From: Macrostomum hystrix
Lineage: Eukaryota > Platyhelminthes > Macrostomidae
Direction of reading: 5' to 3'
DNA length: 64,000 nucleotides
Assembly: GCA_950097015.1 (NCBI GenBank)
Contig: CATNEN010000007.1
Location: 7,560,001-7,624,000 of the forward strand
The translations under genes and the position numbers were made by a program. The notes beneath the pieces were generated by a model. It saw only the letters and a program-made list of their open reading frames with translations, made no database searches and was not told the origin of the DNA. Positions 11,901 through 23,250 of this stretch are shown here, piece after piece. How positions within the stretch are numbered: position 1 is the first letter of the stretch; the number at the start of each line of letters is the position of its first letter.

Positions 11901-12603
11901 GGACTCGATTGCTTGATTAGTGTTGAAACAGAATTCCGTTGCTATGGACTCGATTGCTTGATTAGTGTTGAAACAGAATTCCGTTGCTATGGACTCGATT
12001 GCTTGATTCGATTAGAAACGTGAATTCCGTTGCTATGGACTCGATTGCTTGATTAGTGTAGAAACATGAATTCCGTTGCTATGGACTCGATTGCTTGATT
12101 AGTGTTGAAACAGAATTCCGTTGCTATGGACTCGATTGCTTGATTAGTGTTGAAACAGAATTCCGTTGCTATGGACTCGATTGCTTGATTAGTGTTGAAA
12201 CAGAATTCCGTTGCTATGGACTCGATTGCTTTAGGTAAAAAATGATCCCGTTGCTACCAACTCAATAGACTGACTGGAGTGGCAAAAATAATGTCAGGCT
12301 GCTAGGTATTTTAATCATTTATGGCACGGCAGTGATTTTTTGTTTCCATGGACTCAAGTTGACCTCAATTCAATCGATTTGCAGACCGCCGCACTTTCCG
12401 CCGCCTCCTCAGCGGACTGGGCAGCGCAGACACCGCTCTCCGCCTCCGTGTCCGCCTACGCCGTCGCCTGCGTGGCCGCCTTTGATCGGCGCCGACGTCG
12501 AGTCTACCTGCAGGTCGGCGGGCCCGGCCCGGCGCTGTCGCTGCACCTGAGCGCCCTGCTCCAGCCCCGACTTGTGGCTGAGGCGCCGGCAATAGAGAAA
12601 TGA
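8963..12603 (+). CDS. Repeat-bearing nuclear protein with coilin-like C-terminus
   Basis: Two exons, 8963-11098 (712 codons) and 12385-12603 (72 codons plus TGA), join in phase 0 (donor AAG|gtgcgt, acceptor atttgcag). The N-terminal third is acidic, then strongly basic, with a run of ten Arg and the NLS-like SPSPKRRRV. Residues about 265-570 are some 21 copies of a 14-residue unit, KSAATNAGSATQTN. A proline-rich stretch and a C-terminal domain follow. Three segments match the order of the coilin C-terminal Tudor-like fold as I remember it: PLKVPDQLQPGAVLLFK, then SAYAVACVAAFD..RVYLQV, then LLQPRLVAEAP at the very end. Coilin scaffolds Cajal bodies. The coilin N-terminal domain is not visible, so this is tentative. 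The frame opens at acceptor tctcattgcag (8962) with no ATG, as in the JmjC gene. Confidence 0.6.
9760..10665 (+). repeat. 42-bp coding minisatellite (14-residue unit)
   Basis: About 21 units encoding KSAATNAGSATQTN variants. All lengths are multiples of three, so the frame is kept. Some units alternate GSATQTN with GIATQPN in a higher-order pattern. Confidence 0.95.
11195..12232. repeat. 45-46-bp minisatellite in coilin-like gene intron
   Basis: About 23 copies containing ccgttgctatggactcgatt. The unit alternates gttgaaacag with gtagaaacatg. Confidence 0.95.
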
Positions 12604-13854
12604 GAGAATTTCGATCGCTGATTTATCCGTTAAACTGCGGTGCTGGGCTGACTGGACTAATCTGCTAATCTTGATCGAGTTATTTACCTTAGCAAAAACC
12701 AATGCTGGTTGAGTTTTATTGATCAGTTGATTAATCTCTTAGACCGATTAGGTACAGTATAGTATAGAATTCAGCTAAAATTATTTTTATTATTCAACAA
12801 ACTTTTATCAATCAACTTTATTTATTTGATTGGTTGGCTTAATTTAGGGATCTACTTGATAACTTCTGTTTGATCGGTTGGCAATGTAGATTAATAATAT
12901 AGCTGATTAATTGAGCTTGTTTGATCGTTTGATACAGCTGATCTTTTGATCTAGTTGATTGTTTGATATACTTGATGGTTTGATCTTGCTGATTAATTTA
13001 TCTAGTTGATTGTTTGATCTAATTGATTGTTTGATCTAGCTGATTAATTGATCTAATTGATTGTTTGATCTAGCTGATTAATTGATCTAATTGATTGTTT
13101 GATCTAGCTGATCGTTTGATTAATGTAGTTAATGAATTGATCTAATTGATTGTTTGATCTAGCTGATCGTTTGATTAATGTAGTTAATGAATTGATCTAG
13201 TTGGTTGATTGAACTGGTAAATCGAATTCTATTTTTGTCTATAATCAGATCTATCAATAATTTTTAGTTTCTAGTTGAACCTGGTTAATTAATTGATCAT
13301 TCGGTTGCTAAATTTCCATTTATTTCTCACCATTGCTTGAACTGGCAATGATACCAGAAGTGCTTTTCACTGCACACAGTTCTGCTGCACAATTGTGCTG
13401 ACTAAACAAATACACACCGTGTGCCGGCCTCGGTAACAGCCGTTGGCGCTTCTCTGGCTGAAGGCGGGTTTTGCATTTAACATTTTCCTGCTTCTTGTCA
13501 AACTGACCTGGGGGTGGTTCTGCTTCGATTGTTTTAATTTGTCCTACAGATAGACTTTATCTCGACCAGGTGTTAAAAAATTTCTCCGTAAATCATCGGT
13601 CAGCGAAAATTGATACGCTCAGAATTTCTAACTACTCAAATGTACTCACATGTTTGCTTAGAAATTTAAGCATAGAAATTGGACTTGTTGGCTGACTCTG
13701 CAACTGTGGAACAGTGTGTTTACACTGTGCGCTGAGAACTCTAAAGGGCGTTTCGTCCGCTGGTCTTGGAATAATTTTTTCTTGAAGTGTCGCATTGCAG
13801 TTGGTTCAGTTTGAGCATAAGTGGCAATATTAGAGCAATATGTGCTTTGCTTTT
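12604..13854. other. AT-rich non-coding interval
   Basis: No gene seen. 12900-13205 is a loose array of ttgatctagctgattaattg-type units; the rest is unique. It follows the coilin-like stop, so it should include its 3' UTR. Confidence 0.6.
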
Positions 13855-14560
13855 GAATGAGTTTGTAGATAGGGTCTGTTGCAATCGAATGAGTTTGTAG
13901 ATAGGGTCTGTTGCAATCGAATGAGTTTGTAGGTAGGGTCTGTTGCAATCGAATGAGTTTGTAGATAGGGTCTGTTGCAATCGAATGCGTTTGTAGATAG
14001 GGTCTGTTGCAATCGAATGCGTTTGTAGGTAGGGTCTGTTGCAATCGAATGCGTTTGTAGGTAGGGTCTGTTGCAATCGAATGCGTTTGTAGGTAGGGTC
14101 TGTTGCAATCGAGTGGGTTTGTAGGTAGGGTCTGTTGCAATCGAATGAGTTTGTAGATAGGGTCTGTTGCAATCGAATGAGTTTGTAGATAGGGTCTGTT
14201 GCAATCGAATGCGTTTGTAGGTAGGGTCTGTTGCAATCGAATGAGTTTGTAGATAGGGTCTGTTGCAATCGAATGAGTTTGTAGATAGGGTCTGTTGCAA
14301 TCGAATGAGTTTGTAGATAGGGTCTGTTGCAATCGAATGCGTTTGTAGGTAGGGTCTGTTGCAATCGAATGCGTTTGTAGGTAGGGTCTGTTGCAATCGA
14401 ATGCGTTTGTAGGTAGGGTCTGTTGCAATCGAATGCGTTTGTAGGTAGGGTCTGTTGCAATCGAGTGGGTTTTTAGGTAGGGTCCGTTGCAATCGAATGC
14501 GTTTGTAGGTAGGGTCTGTTGCAATCGAGTGGGTTTGTAGATAGGGTCTGTTGCAATCGA
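13855..14560. repeat. 32-bp minisatellite
   Basis: About 22 copies containing gtttgtagatagggtctgtt. Long minus-strand ORFs through it differ only by frame and encode the same short peptide repeat. Confidence 0.95.
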
Positions 14561-14919
14561 CCTTGTTGCGTCTTTTGAAATTAGTCTTTCAATTAAAAAG
14601 CCTTACCTGAAAACACTGGAGTAGTTGATGTTGATAGGATGCTGTACTGAGTGATTGGTAAAAATTTACCTTGAATTAAAAGTGACTGCTTTCTAAGCAA
14701 TGTCCTTGAAAATCCTGCAGCAGCGTTTGCTTTAACTCAACTTTCTTTTCTAATCCTACCAAAATGTTATCGTGTTGTGTTGAATTTGAAAAAGCAATTT
14801 TTGTCACCGTCGAGTGGCTTTATGGATTAGAACTGGACTGCAGACTGGAGGTAGCTTTGGTCTGTGGCCCGTTTGAATTCAAATTTCAGTTACTCGTACG
14901 CTCGTCCATGAAATTGTAG
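14561..14919. other. Spacer without visible gene
   Basis: Unique sequence between two arrays. No start, splice site with open frame, or RNA signature that I can support. Confidence 0.5.
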
Positions 14920-15165
14920 GAGCTGCTGGAGCTGGCTTTGGAATCGCAGCAGGAGCTAGCTTTGGAATCGCAGCAAGAGCTAGCTTTGGAATCGCAGCAG
15001 GATCTAGCTTCGGAATCGCAGCAGGAGCTGGCTTTGGAATCGCAGCAGGAGCTAGCTTTGGAATCGCAGCAGGAGCTGCCGGAGCTAGCTTTGGAATCGC
15101 AGCAGGAGCTGCCGGAGCTAGCTTTGGAATCGCAGCAGGATCTGACGGAGCTATCTCCTGCTTTG
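14920..15165. repeat. 24-bp minisatellite
   Basis: About ten copies of gctagctttggaatcgcagc plus agga, directly upstream of the disrupted gene's exon. Confidence 0.9.
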
Positions 15166-15221
15166 AATCGCAGTAGTAGATAACATGTACGTAGGAGACA
15201 TGATGTTGGAGATAATCGCAG

Positions 15222-17082
15222 TCCAGCCGCATGGCGGAAGCTGCGCTCTGCAGTCGGAGATCTTCAAGAAACTGTTCACTCTCCCGGGCTGTCGCGGAGG
15301 CGCGATCTGGCAGCTCAGCAGCTCGGCTTCATCCGCTACGCGCCGTCCGCTGACGCCAGCGGCTGCGAGATCTCCGCCTGGGGCAACCGGCTGCTCCTGA
15401 ACGAGTCGGATCCTAGACTCGTTCCTGACGCCCATCGGATGCAACCAGTCCCTCCTGGTGTCCCTCCTGGCAAAATGAATGTTCCTGCCGGACACGGACC
15501 TTTGCCTGAGAGATTTGGGCGCGAGCAACGGAATCAATGTCCTCACGGATGGAGATCCGCGCACGCTCAACCTCCTTCAGCGCTTTTTGGTTCTCATCCC
15601 CACCAGGGACCAAGCTATAGCGACCACTGGAACACCCAGGAGGTCCACTGCTACACGGACGGATCCATGAAGGATGGCTCCGCTGGCTTCGGGGTCTGTA
15701 TCCTAGTCAACGGACGTGTTGTCGCCACACACGCCCAACACACTGGAAATTCCTCGAGCGTTTTCCAGAACGAGGTCCTGGCCATCATCTCCTGCGCTGC
15801 GGAGTTAAATATGAAAAACATCTCAGGCAGGTCTATCATCGTTCACTCGGACAGTCAGGCTGCTCTGCAAGCCCTCTGTCACTACCACAACCTCCCGGAC
15901 AGTCTCCGACTGTGTCCGGCAGCTTAACAACCTGGCCGGTAAGAATACCGTCAGACTTCAGTGGATACCAGGGCATGCCGGTTTTCCTGGAAACGAGCTT
16001 GCTGACTCCCTGGCCAAGCAGGGAGGCGCCAGCTCTGCGCCGGGCCCCTCCCCCCCGGTTCCGATTCCGAGCACCGTCATCTATCGTCAGATAAATGACT
16101 GGGCCGCCAACCTCCATCTGACCCGGTGGAGAGACACCATTAATTGCCGCCAATCCAAAGCGGCAGTCTCAGTGCCATCCACTCGGCTCCGGAAGGTCCT
16201 TCTAAACCAGACCCGGAAGGACATCCGGGCCCTCACCATGACCCTCACGGGCCATGGCTGCTACGCCAGGCACTGTTTCCTCCGAGGAGACCTCCGGAGG
16301 TAGCTGTGCCCGTTCTGCAACCTTGAGAACGAGGATGCCCTGCACTTCGTCTGTCACTGCCCTTTCTTCACCAGAGAGAGAGGCTTAATCACCTCGGACC
16401 AAACCCATCCATGGACGACGTTTGCAGATCCGAGGACTTGAGGTTCCTGAGGGCTACCAGACGAGCATCTTTCTTCCCTAGTGAAGAGCAAGCTGCAGGA
16501 AGGACCGGCCACGGACCTCCCTGACTGGCCCCGCGCCATCGGCCGATTGCGGGTCTTTCAGGGATTAGCGGAATGGGCGACCCCCGCCTCCCCGCTGTGT
16601 CCATCGGACCGCCCTGCAGATAAGTCAAGTAAGTAAGGCCTGGTGTCACCACCTGTCGGACCGCCTCCCATCGACTACTGGCGCTCGTGCTGGCTCGACC
16701 GACTGCCCGATCGCATGAGACTGCTGTCGGGCAAAAATCTGTCTGTGGAGATTCTGAAGGACGCGAGCTTCGCCGGACTGAACTTGACGAACTGGTTCGG
16801 GAAGGACAGACTAGTCGGCAGCGAGCCGGCAGGACCTTCAATGTCTTCTCCATGCCTGGCTTCTCGAATACTTGGCCCTCCAAATGCAACCGGACCTTCT
16901 ACGTCAATGTGGCGTTCGGCGGCTGCCCCAAAGACTCTGGCGTCCTGGCCGTGATCGAGGACACCGACGTCTGCGCCTGGGCTGGCAGCAGCGCTGTGCC
17001 CCGGATCCTGCACAACCCGCCTGCCGGGCCCTGGACGGGTCAGGCCCTCCTAGCTGACTACCTGCTGGTCAGTGCGGCCTGA
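15222..17082 (+). pseudogene. Unrecognised gene split by a retrotransposon insertion
   Basis: Left part: from acceptor gataatcgcag (15221) to about 15410, a frame reading WRKLRSAVGDLQETVHSPGL and later LGFIRYAPSADASG has the codon use of a real exon. It runs into retroelement sequence. Right part: 16641-17082, reading IDYWRSCWLDRLPDRMRLLS, then NLTNWFGKDRLVG. It shifts frame by one near 16823 to GRTFNVFSMPGFSNTW, FYVNVAFGGCPKDSGVLAVI and DTDVCAWAG, and ends at TGA 17080-17082 or at a donor-like ctg|gtcagt just before. The Cys/Trp/Asn-rich right part looks extracellular. I do not recognise the family. The gene is interrupted by the insertion and carries an apparent 1-nt frameshift. Whether the two parts were one exon or two is unknown. 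Confidence 0.45.
15411..16640 (+). mobile_element. Decayed 5'-truncated non-LTR retrotransposon (copy 1)
   Basis: This is a relative of the element at 43.1 kb. RNase H motifs survive: CYTDGSMKDGSAGFGVC, SSVFQNEVLAI and VHSDSQAALQAL, then IPRHAGF-type and zinc-knuckle sequence in shifted frames. There are frame changes near 15620 and 15900 and a stop codon just before CPFCNLENEDALHFVCHCP. The 3' end is ...taagtcaagtaagtaag, matching the 3' tail of copy 2. It is truncated at the 5' end, inactive, and inserted into the gene at 15.2-17.1 kb. Confidence 0.85.
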
Positions 17083-17099
17083 GAGACTCCTGACCGAAT

Positions 17100-17335
17100 T
17101 AGTGACTATGACCAAATGGGACTATCATGACCGAATTGGACCATGACCGAATAGGACCATGACCGAATAGGACCATGACCGAATAGGACCATGACCGAAT
17201 AGGACTATGACTGAATAGGACCATGACCGAATAGGACTATGACCGATTAGGACCATGACCGAATATGACCATGACCGAATAGGACCATGACCGAATAGGA
17301 CCATGACCGATTAGGACCATGACCGAATTGGCCTA
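17100..17335. repeat. 16-bp minisatellite
   Basis: About 14 copies of accatgaccgaatagg after the disrupted gene. Confidence 0.95.
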
Positions 17336-18005
17336 TGGTCGAATGGGACTGCCTGAATTATATTAATAGGGCAATGACAGTATCGAAAGCAATAATGACC
17401 AAAATTGCCGAATGCAATTATGACATAAAAGCAGTCGACCTTTGAAGTCACAAAGTTCCAATGGACACAGTAAAGCAAAAGAGCAAAAGAGTGAAAAAAA
17501 TACAGATTTCAAGATCGTCTGATATTTTCAACTCTGGTCCGCCACCCCCACCCCACCGTGAACTTGAGATCGCATTACCAACTTCGGAAGGTGTCAAATT
17601 TTCAAATCTCATGCAAAGGCAATGAACACCTGACTTGCCATCTGTCTTAAAAAATGTTTCAAGTTAAAGGTGAAATTAATCTCGTAAAAAATCAGTTAAA
17701 AATCTGGATCGAAGCGGTTCGGTCAGTGCGTTGCGTCGAATTACCTGGGGTATGAGTCCAGCTAGCGGGCAAGCTCAGTTCCAGAATTTGATACACCAAA
17801 GACACCGCCGAGCACCTGTTGTCCATCTGCAACTGAAAGTTGTCACATTGCGCGTAGGCGAATTGGACCGACTGTCTATAAGTCTGCTGCATTTTTCACC
17901 GGGTTACAATGCTCAGGCAGACTCTTCAGTTTGAGTTGTACTCATTGGCTCTCACTGGCTCTCATCTCTCTGAAGTGTTGCTAAACATTCAGATTGACAG
18001 CTGTC
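17336..18005. other. Upstream region of the Arg-rich repeat gene
   Basis: Unique sequence and the likely promoter of the first secreted-protein gene. I see no convincing TATA box. A splice-acceptor-like attcagattgacag ends 5 nt before its ATG. Confidence 0.4.
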
Positions 18006-21000
18006 ATGCCGCGGCAGCTCCCTACGGCAGCAATTCTGCTGCTGCTCAGCCTAGCTACTGGTGAGTTGCCATGCTGATTTGCCACTGCTCTAAGCCTCTC
18101 ATAGGTTCTTTGTTTGGAAAAACTGCTTGGAACGACAAGCTATCGAATAGAACAGTAAAAAATTTTTGCCTTCAGGAGGTTTTAGCCAGTGGTTAGAGCG
18201 TCGGACGCACGACTTTAAGGTCGTGGGTTCGATTCCCGAGTCCACTGAAACAAGTTGTGTCCTTTAGCAAGACACCTAACTCTGCATTGCTTCAGTTCAC
18301 CCAGCCGTTAAATGGTTACTAGCATTGGCTGGGGTAATTTAGGGTGGGTGTGGCGTCCGCCCAGTCCATGGACTGAACAGCTGTACGCAGCCTTCAGATG
18401 CTCTGTCGGCTGCACCTCTGGCACTGCTGAAGCAGGTGTAATAGTTATTATAATAATTAAATTATGTAAAAAAATTAATTTCCTGCAGCTCACGCCAGGG
18501 CAGTCGGAGGCGGATCAGACAGCCAGGACCAGGACCTCCAGATATTCAGCGACGGCCAGGCCTCTCAGCAGTCTCAGAGTCAGCAGTCCAGCGATATTCA
18601 ACAGCTGATTGGCGAATGGAAGGCGGTGACGAATGAGGCTCAGGTTGACAGCCTGGGCCTAGGCGAGCTGCTTGGAGAGACTCAGATCCGGCAAGCGGCG
18701 AAGCGGCGACTCAAACCTGGCCAGAAGGGGGAGAGTGACGTGCAAGCAAGCAGTGCAAATCAAAGCACAGCTGGCAAAGAACTGCCGTCAGAAACCATCC
18801 GCACCAGGACCACGTCAAAGACAAAGACGACCGAAAACCTGACTGTACCGTTAAAACCAAACAGCAACAAAATGCAAAGCAAAAATTCAAAAACAAAAAA
18901 CCGAAAACCCAAAAAAAACTCAAAAAAGAGAGTCATTAAAAAGGCAACAATCAAGTCGGTAAAAAAACAAATCACGCCACCACAACAAAGAAAGCAGAAA
19001 ACCAAGCGTGCAGCAGACAAATTGAAGAAGCTGAGAAGACGAATCAGCAGACGTGTCAGACGTGCCCGACGAAACGGCAAGCGACGTACAAGACGATCTA
19101 GACGCAGTGCCAAGAAGCTGAGAAGACGAGTCAGCAGACGCGTCAGACGTGCCCGACGAAACGGCAAGCGACGTACAAGACGTTCCAGACGCAGTGCCAA
19201 GAAGCTGAGAAGACGAGTCAACAGACGCGTCAGACGTGCCCGTCGAAACGGCAAGCGAAGCACTAGACGTTCCAGACGCAGTGCCAAGAAGCTGAGAAGA
19301 CGAGTCAGCAGACGCGTCAGACGTGCCCGACGAAACGGCAAGCGACGTACAAGACGTTCCAGACGCAGTGCCAAGAAGCTGAGAAGACGAGTCAGCAGAC
19401 GCGTCAGACGTGCCCGACGAAACGGCAAGCGACGTACAAGACGTTCCAGACGCAGTGCCAAGAAGCTGAGAAGACGAGTCAGCAGACGCGTCAGACGTGC
19501 CCGACGAAACGGCAAGCGAAGCACTAGACGTTCCAGACGCAGTGCCAAGAAGCTGAGAAGACGAGTCAGCAGACGCGTCAGACGTGCCCTACGAAACGGC
19601 AAGCGAAGCACTAGACGTTCCAGACGCAGTGCCAAGAAGCTGAGAAGACGAGTCAGCAGACGCGTCAGACGTGCCCGACGAAACGGCAAGCGACGTACAA
19701 GACGTTCCAGACGCAGTGCCAAGAAGCTGAGAAGACGAGTCAGCAGACGCGTCAGACGTGCCCGACGAAACGGCAAGCGAAGCACTAGACGTTCCAGACG
19801 CAGTGCCAAGAAGCTGAGAAGACGAGTCAGCAGACGCGTCAGACGTGCCCGACGAAACGGCAAGCGACGTACAAGACGTTCCAGACGCAGTGCCAAGAAG
19901 CTGAGAAGACGAGTCAGCAGACGCGTCAGACGTGCCCGACGAAACGGCAAGCGAAGCACTAGACGTTCCAGACGCAGTGCCAAGAAGCTGAGAAGACGAG
20001 TCAGCAGACGCGTCAGACGTGCCCTACGAAACGGCAAGCGAAGCACTAGACGTTCCAGACGCAGTGCCAAGAAGCTGAGAAGACGAGTCAGCAGACGCGT
20101 CAGACGTGCCCGACGAAACGGCAAGCGACGTACAAGACGTTCCAGACGCAGTGCCAAGAAGCTGAGAAGACGAGTCAGCAGACGCGTCAGACGTGCCCGA
20201 CGAAACGGCAAGCGAAGCACTAGACGTTCCAGACGCAGTGCCAAGAAGCTGAGAAGACGAGTCAGCAGACGCGTCAGACGTGCCCGACGAAACGGCAAGC
20301 GACGTACAAGACGTTCCAGACGCAGTGCCAAGAAGCTGAGAAGACGAGTCAGCAGACGCGTCAGACGTGCCCGACGAAACGGCAAGCGAAGCACTAGACG
20401 TTCCAGACGCAGTGCCAAGAAGCTGAGAAGACGAGTCAGCAGACGCGTCAGACGTGCCCGACGAAACGGCAAGCGAAGCACTAGACGTTCCAGACGCAGT
20501 GCCAAGAAGCTGAGAAGACGAGTCAGCAGACGCGTCAGACGTGCCCGACGAAACGGCAAGCGACGTACAAGACGTTCCAGACGCAGTGCCAAGAAGCTGA
20601 GAAGACGAGTCAGCAGACGCGTCAGACGTGCCCGACGAAACGGCAAGCGACGTACAAGACGATCTAGACGCAGTGCCAAGAAGCTGAGAAGACGAGTCAG
20701 CAGACGCGTCAGACGTGCCCGACGAAACGGCAAGCGACGTACAAGACGTTCCAGACGCAGTGCCAAGAAGCTGAGAAGACGAGTCAGCAGACGCGTCAGA
20801 CGTGCCCGACGAAACGGCAAGCGAAGCACTAGACGTTCCAGACGCAGTGCCAAGAAGCTGAGAAGACGAGTCAGCAGACGCGTCAGACGTGCCCGACGAA
20901 ACGGCAAGCGACGTACAAGACGTTCCAGACGCAGTGCCAAGAAGCTGAGAAGACGAGTCAGCAGACGCGTCAGACGTGCCCGACGAAACGGCAAGCGAAG

Positions 21001-22246
21001 CACTAGACGTTCCAGACGCAGTGCCAAGAAGCTGAGAAGACGAGTCAGCAGACGCGTCAGACGTGCCCTACGAAACGGCAAGCGAAGCACTAGACGTTCC
21101 AGACGCAGTGCCAAGAAGCTGAGAAGACGAGTCAGCAGACGCGTCAGACGTGCCCGACGAAACGGCAAGCGACGTACAAGACGTTCCAGACGCAGTGCCA
21201 AGAAGCTGAGAAGACGAGTCAGCAGACGCGTCAGACCTGCCCGACGAAACGGCAAGCGAAGCACTAGACGTTCCAGACGCAGTGCCAAGAAGCTGAGAAG
21301 ACGAGTCAGCAGACGCGTCAGACGTGCCCGACGAAACGGCAAGCGAAGCACTAGACGTTCCAGACGCAGTGCCAAGAAGCTGAGAAGACGAGTCAGCAGA
21401 CGCGTCAGACGTGCCCTACGAAACGGCAAGCGAAGCACTAGACGTTCCAGACGCAGTGCCAAGAAGCTGAGAAGACGAGTCAGCAGACGCGTCAGACGTG
21501 CCCGACGAAACGGCAAGCGACGTACAAGACGTTCCAGACGCAGTGCCAAGAAGCTGAGAAGACGAGTCAGCAGACGCGTCAGACGTGCCCTACGAAACGG
21601 CAAGCGAAGCACTAGACGTTCCAGACGCAGTGCCAAGAAGCTGAGAAGACGAGTCAGCAGACGCGTCAGACGTGCCCGACGAAACGGCAAGCGACGTACA
21701 AGACGTTCCAGACGCAGTGCCAAGAAGCTGAGAAGACGAGTCAGCAGACGCGTCAGACGTGCCCGACGAAACGGCAAGCGAAGCACTAGACGTTCCAGAC
21801 GCAGTGCCAAGAAGCTGAGAAGACGAGTCAGCAGACGCGTCAGACGTGCCCGACGAAACGGCAAGCGACGTACAAGACGTTCCAGACGCAGTGCCAAGAA
21901 GCTGAGAAGACGAGTCAGCAGACGCGTCAGACGTGCCCGACGAAACGGCAAGCGAAGCACTAGACGTTCCAGACGCAGTGCCAAGAAGCTGAGAAGACGA
22001 GTCAGCAGACGCGTCAGACGTGCCCGACGAAACGGCAAGCGACGTACAAGACGTTCCAGACGCAGTGCCAAGAAGCTGAGAAGACGAGTCAGCAGACGCG
22101 TCAGACGTGCCCTACGAAACGGCAAGCGAAGCACTAGACGTTCCAGACGCAGTGCCAAGAAGCTGAGAAAACGAGTCAGTCGTGCTTCACATATTCAGAC
22201 TGGAGTTCTTAGGAATTCTTTGCCCAAGTCAGACTTTGTGCAGTAG
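18006..22246 (+). CDS. Secreted Arg/Lys-rich protein with 36 x 29-residue repeats
   Basis: Exon 1 (18006-18060, 55 nt) encodes signal peptide MPRQLPTAAILLLLSLATG and ends in phase 1 (donor gtgagt). Exon 2 (18489-22246) starts after acceptor tttcctgcag and encodes the rest; the total is 1270 residues. After a Gln/Ser-rich segment and a Lys/Thr-rich linker, 36 exact-length 87-nt units (19025-22156) encode variants of KKLRRRVSRRVRRARRNGK followed by RRTRRSRRSA, with no indel in the array. Variation is limited (RRT or RST; RAR or RAL). More than half of each unit is Arg or Lys, so the protein is extraordinarily basic, protamine-like in composition but with a secretory signal. It could be a gland, adhesive, rhabdite or host-defence product; function is not known. 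The intron holds a SINE. Poly(A) signal candidate at 22496. Confidence 0.8.
18178..18475 (+). mobile_element. tRNA-derived SINE, family A copy 1
   Basis: It starts with a tRNA-like head: A-box-like TGGTTAGAGCGT (18190-18201), a hairpin around CACGACTTTAAGGTCGTG and B box GGTTCGATTCC (18226-18236). A body follows with marker segments cagttcacccagc, gtccatggactgaacagc and gcaggtgtaatag, and an AT-rich tail of ataatt units. It lies in the intron of the Arg-rich repeat gene. Confidence 0.8.
19025..22156 (+). repeat. 87-bp coding satellite, 36 units
   Basis: Exactly 36 x 87 nt with no length change, from the first AAGAAGCTGAGA to its last full copy, then a partial unit. Only a few sites vary between units (cgacgtaca or cgaagcact; gcccga or gcccta), in runs that suggest multi-unit duplication. 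Confidence 0.95.
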
Positions 22247-23250
22247 ATAGCTTTGTGGTTGACTGCAGTGGACTAATTTGGTTCTGGCATTTTTATTAAT
22301 TGGGTTTTGGCTTTGATGTGATTTACAGTTATTATTTTATGTTGTGATTTTAGGTTTTGTAGATGTTACAACAAAAATAGCATATTAACACTTTTGGTTT
22401 TGTTTCTTGACGTGTGATTTATTTTGTGACATTTGGATTTGGACTGTAACAAAATTCATGATATTTTTATTTGAAGTTCCCGAAACAGCGGATAAAATAA
22501 AATTTATCTCTACTTGTTGCAAGTTAATTCAGGCTTTTCCAGTGGGGAAGTCTTGGTCTATTGAAGCTTTTCATGTTTTAACTGAGCACAATGGAAGGAT
22601 GGGAAATCGAAAAGATCCTGTTCACGCCGAAATTCCTCTCCGAAGAAAAGCAAGACCTCGGACGTAATTTTTAGGCCTTAGTCAACAGATGCGGTGCAAA
22701 GCCGAGGTAATTTTTACAGTAAACCCATGACATTGTCAGGTTTATGCGTTAAAGCTAATATCAAACGATGTTTATATCATATAATGAGCATATGCTTTAC
22801 ATTTGTGAGTAATGAGATCATTACTGATTAATTTTCGTTCATTCCAAGCACTTTAAAGTGCATTGCGACCAACGCCAACGCAGTGACTCTATTTGAAAAG
22901 TGTGTTTCACGTCCAAATCACTTCGATTTGCACTTTTAACCTTCTGCCCAAAGCTGGCCTCGCAAAGATCAATTTTGAACAATCGCTTGAAATCTAAATT
23001 TTAAGAATGACCAACAGATGGTCAGAGGGCCCGTTACACTTTTCAGTAAAATCTGTTTTTTTAGGATCCGGTAACGCAAGTTCGCCGAGCACCTCCCACG
23101 GCTGCTTTACTCACTTGATCTTCTGTGCTAGAAAGGTTCAAAATATTTTATAAATAGAAGCAACTCGCTTTGGCTTCAAGATAGTGGAGAATTTCCGGAT
23201 AATATTTTTCGCAGCTCAGATTAAAATCAATTAAAAGGCTTGCAGCTGAA
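22247..23250. other. Intergenic region between secreted-protein genes 1 and 2
   Basis: Contains the 3' end of the Arg-rich gene (AATAAA at 22496) and the upstream region of the Gln-rich gene. No other gene seen. Confidence 0.6.

Noticed and set aside
18182..18250. tRNA gene
   Set aside because: A- and B-box motifs are present, but the acceptor stem does not close and the sequence continues into a repeated body with an AT-rich tail seen again at 31.4 kb. It is a SINE head.
18760..22158. 1132-codon ORF on the minus strand opposite the Arg-rich gene
   Set aside because: It is the reverse frame of the 87-bp array (ALRLERLVLRLPFRR repeats). It has no splice context or signal, whereas the plus strand has both.
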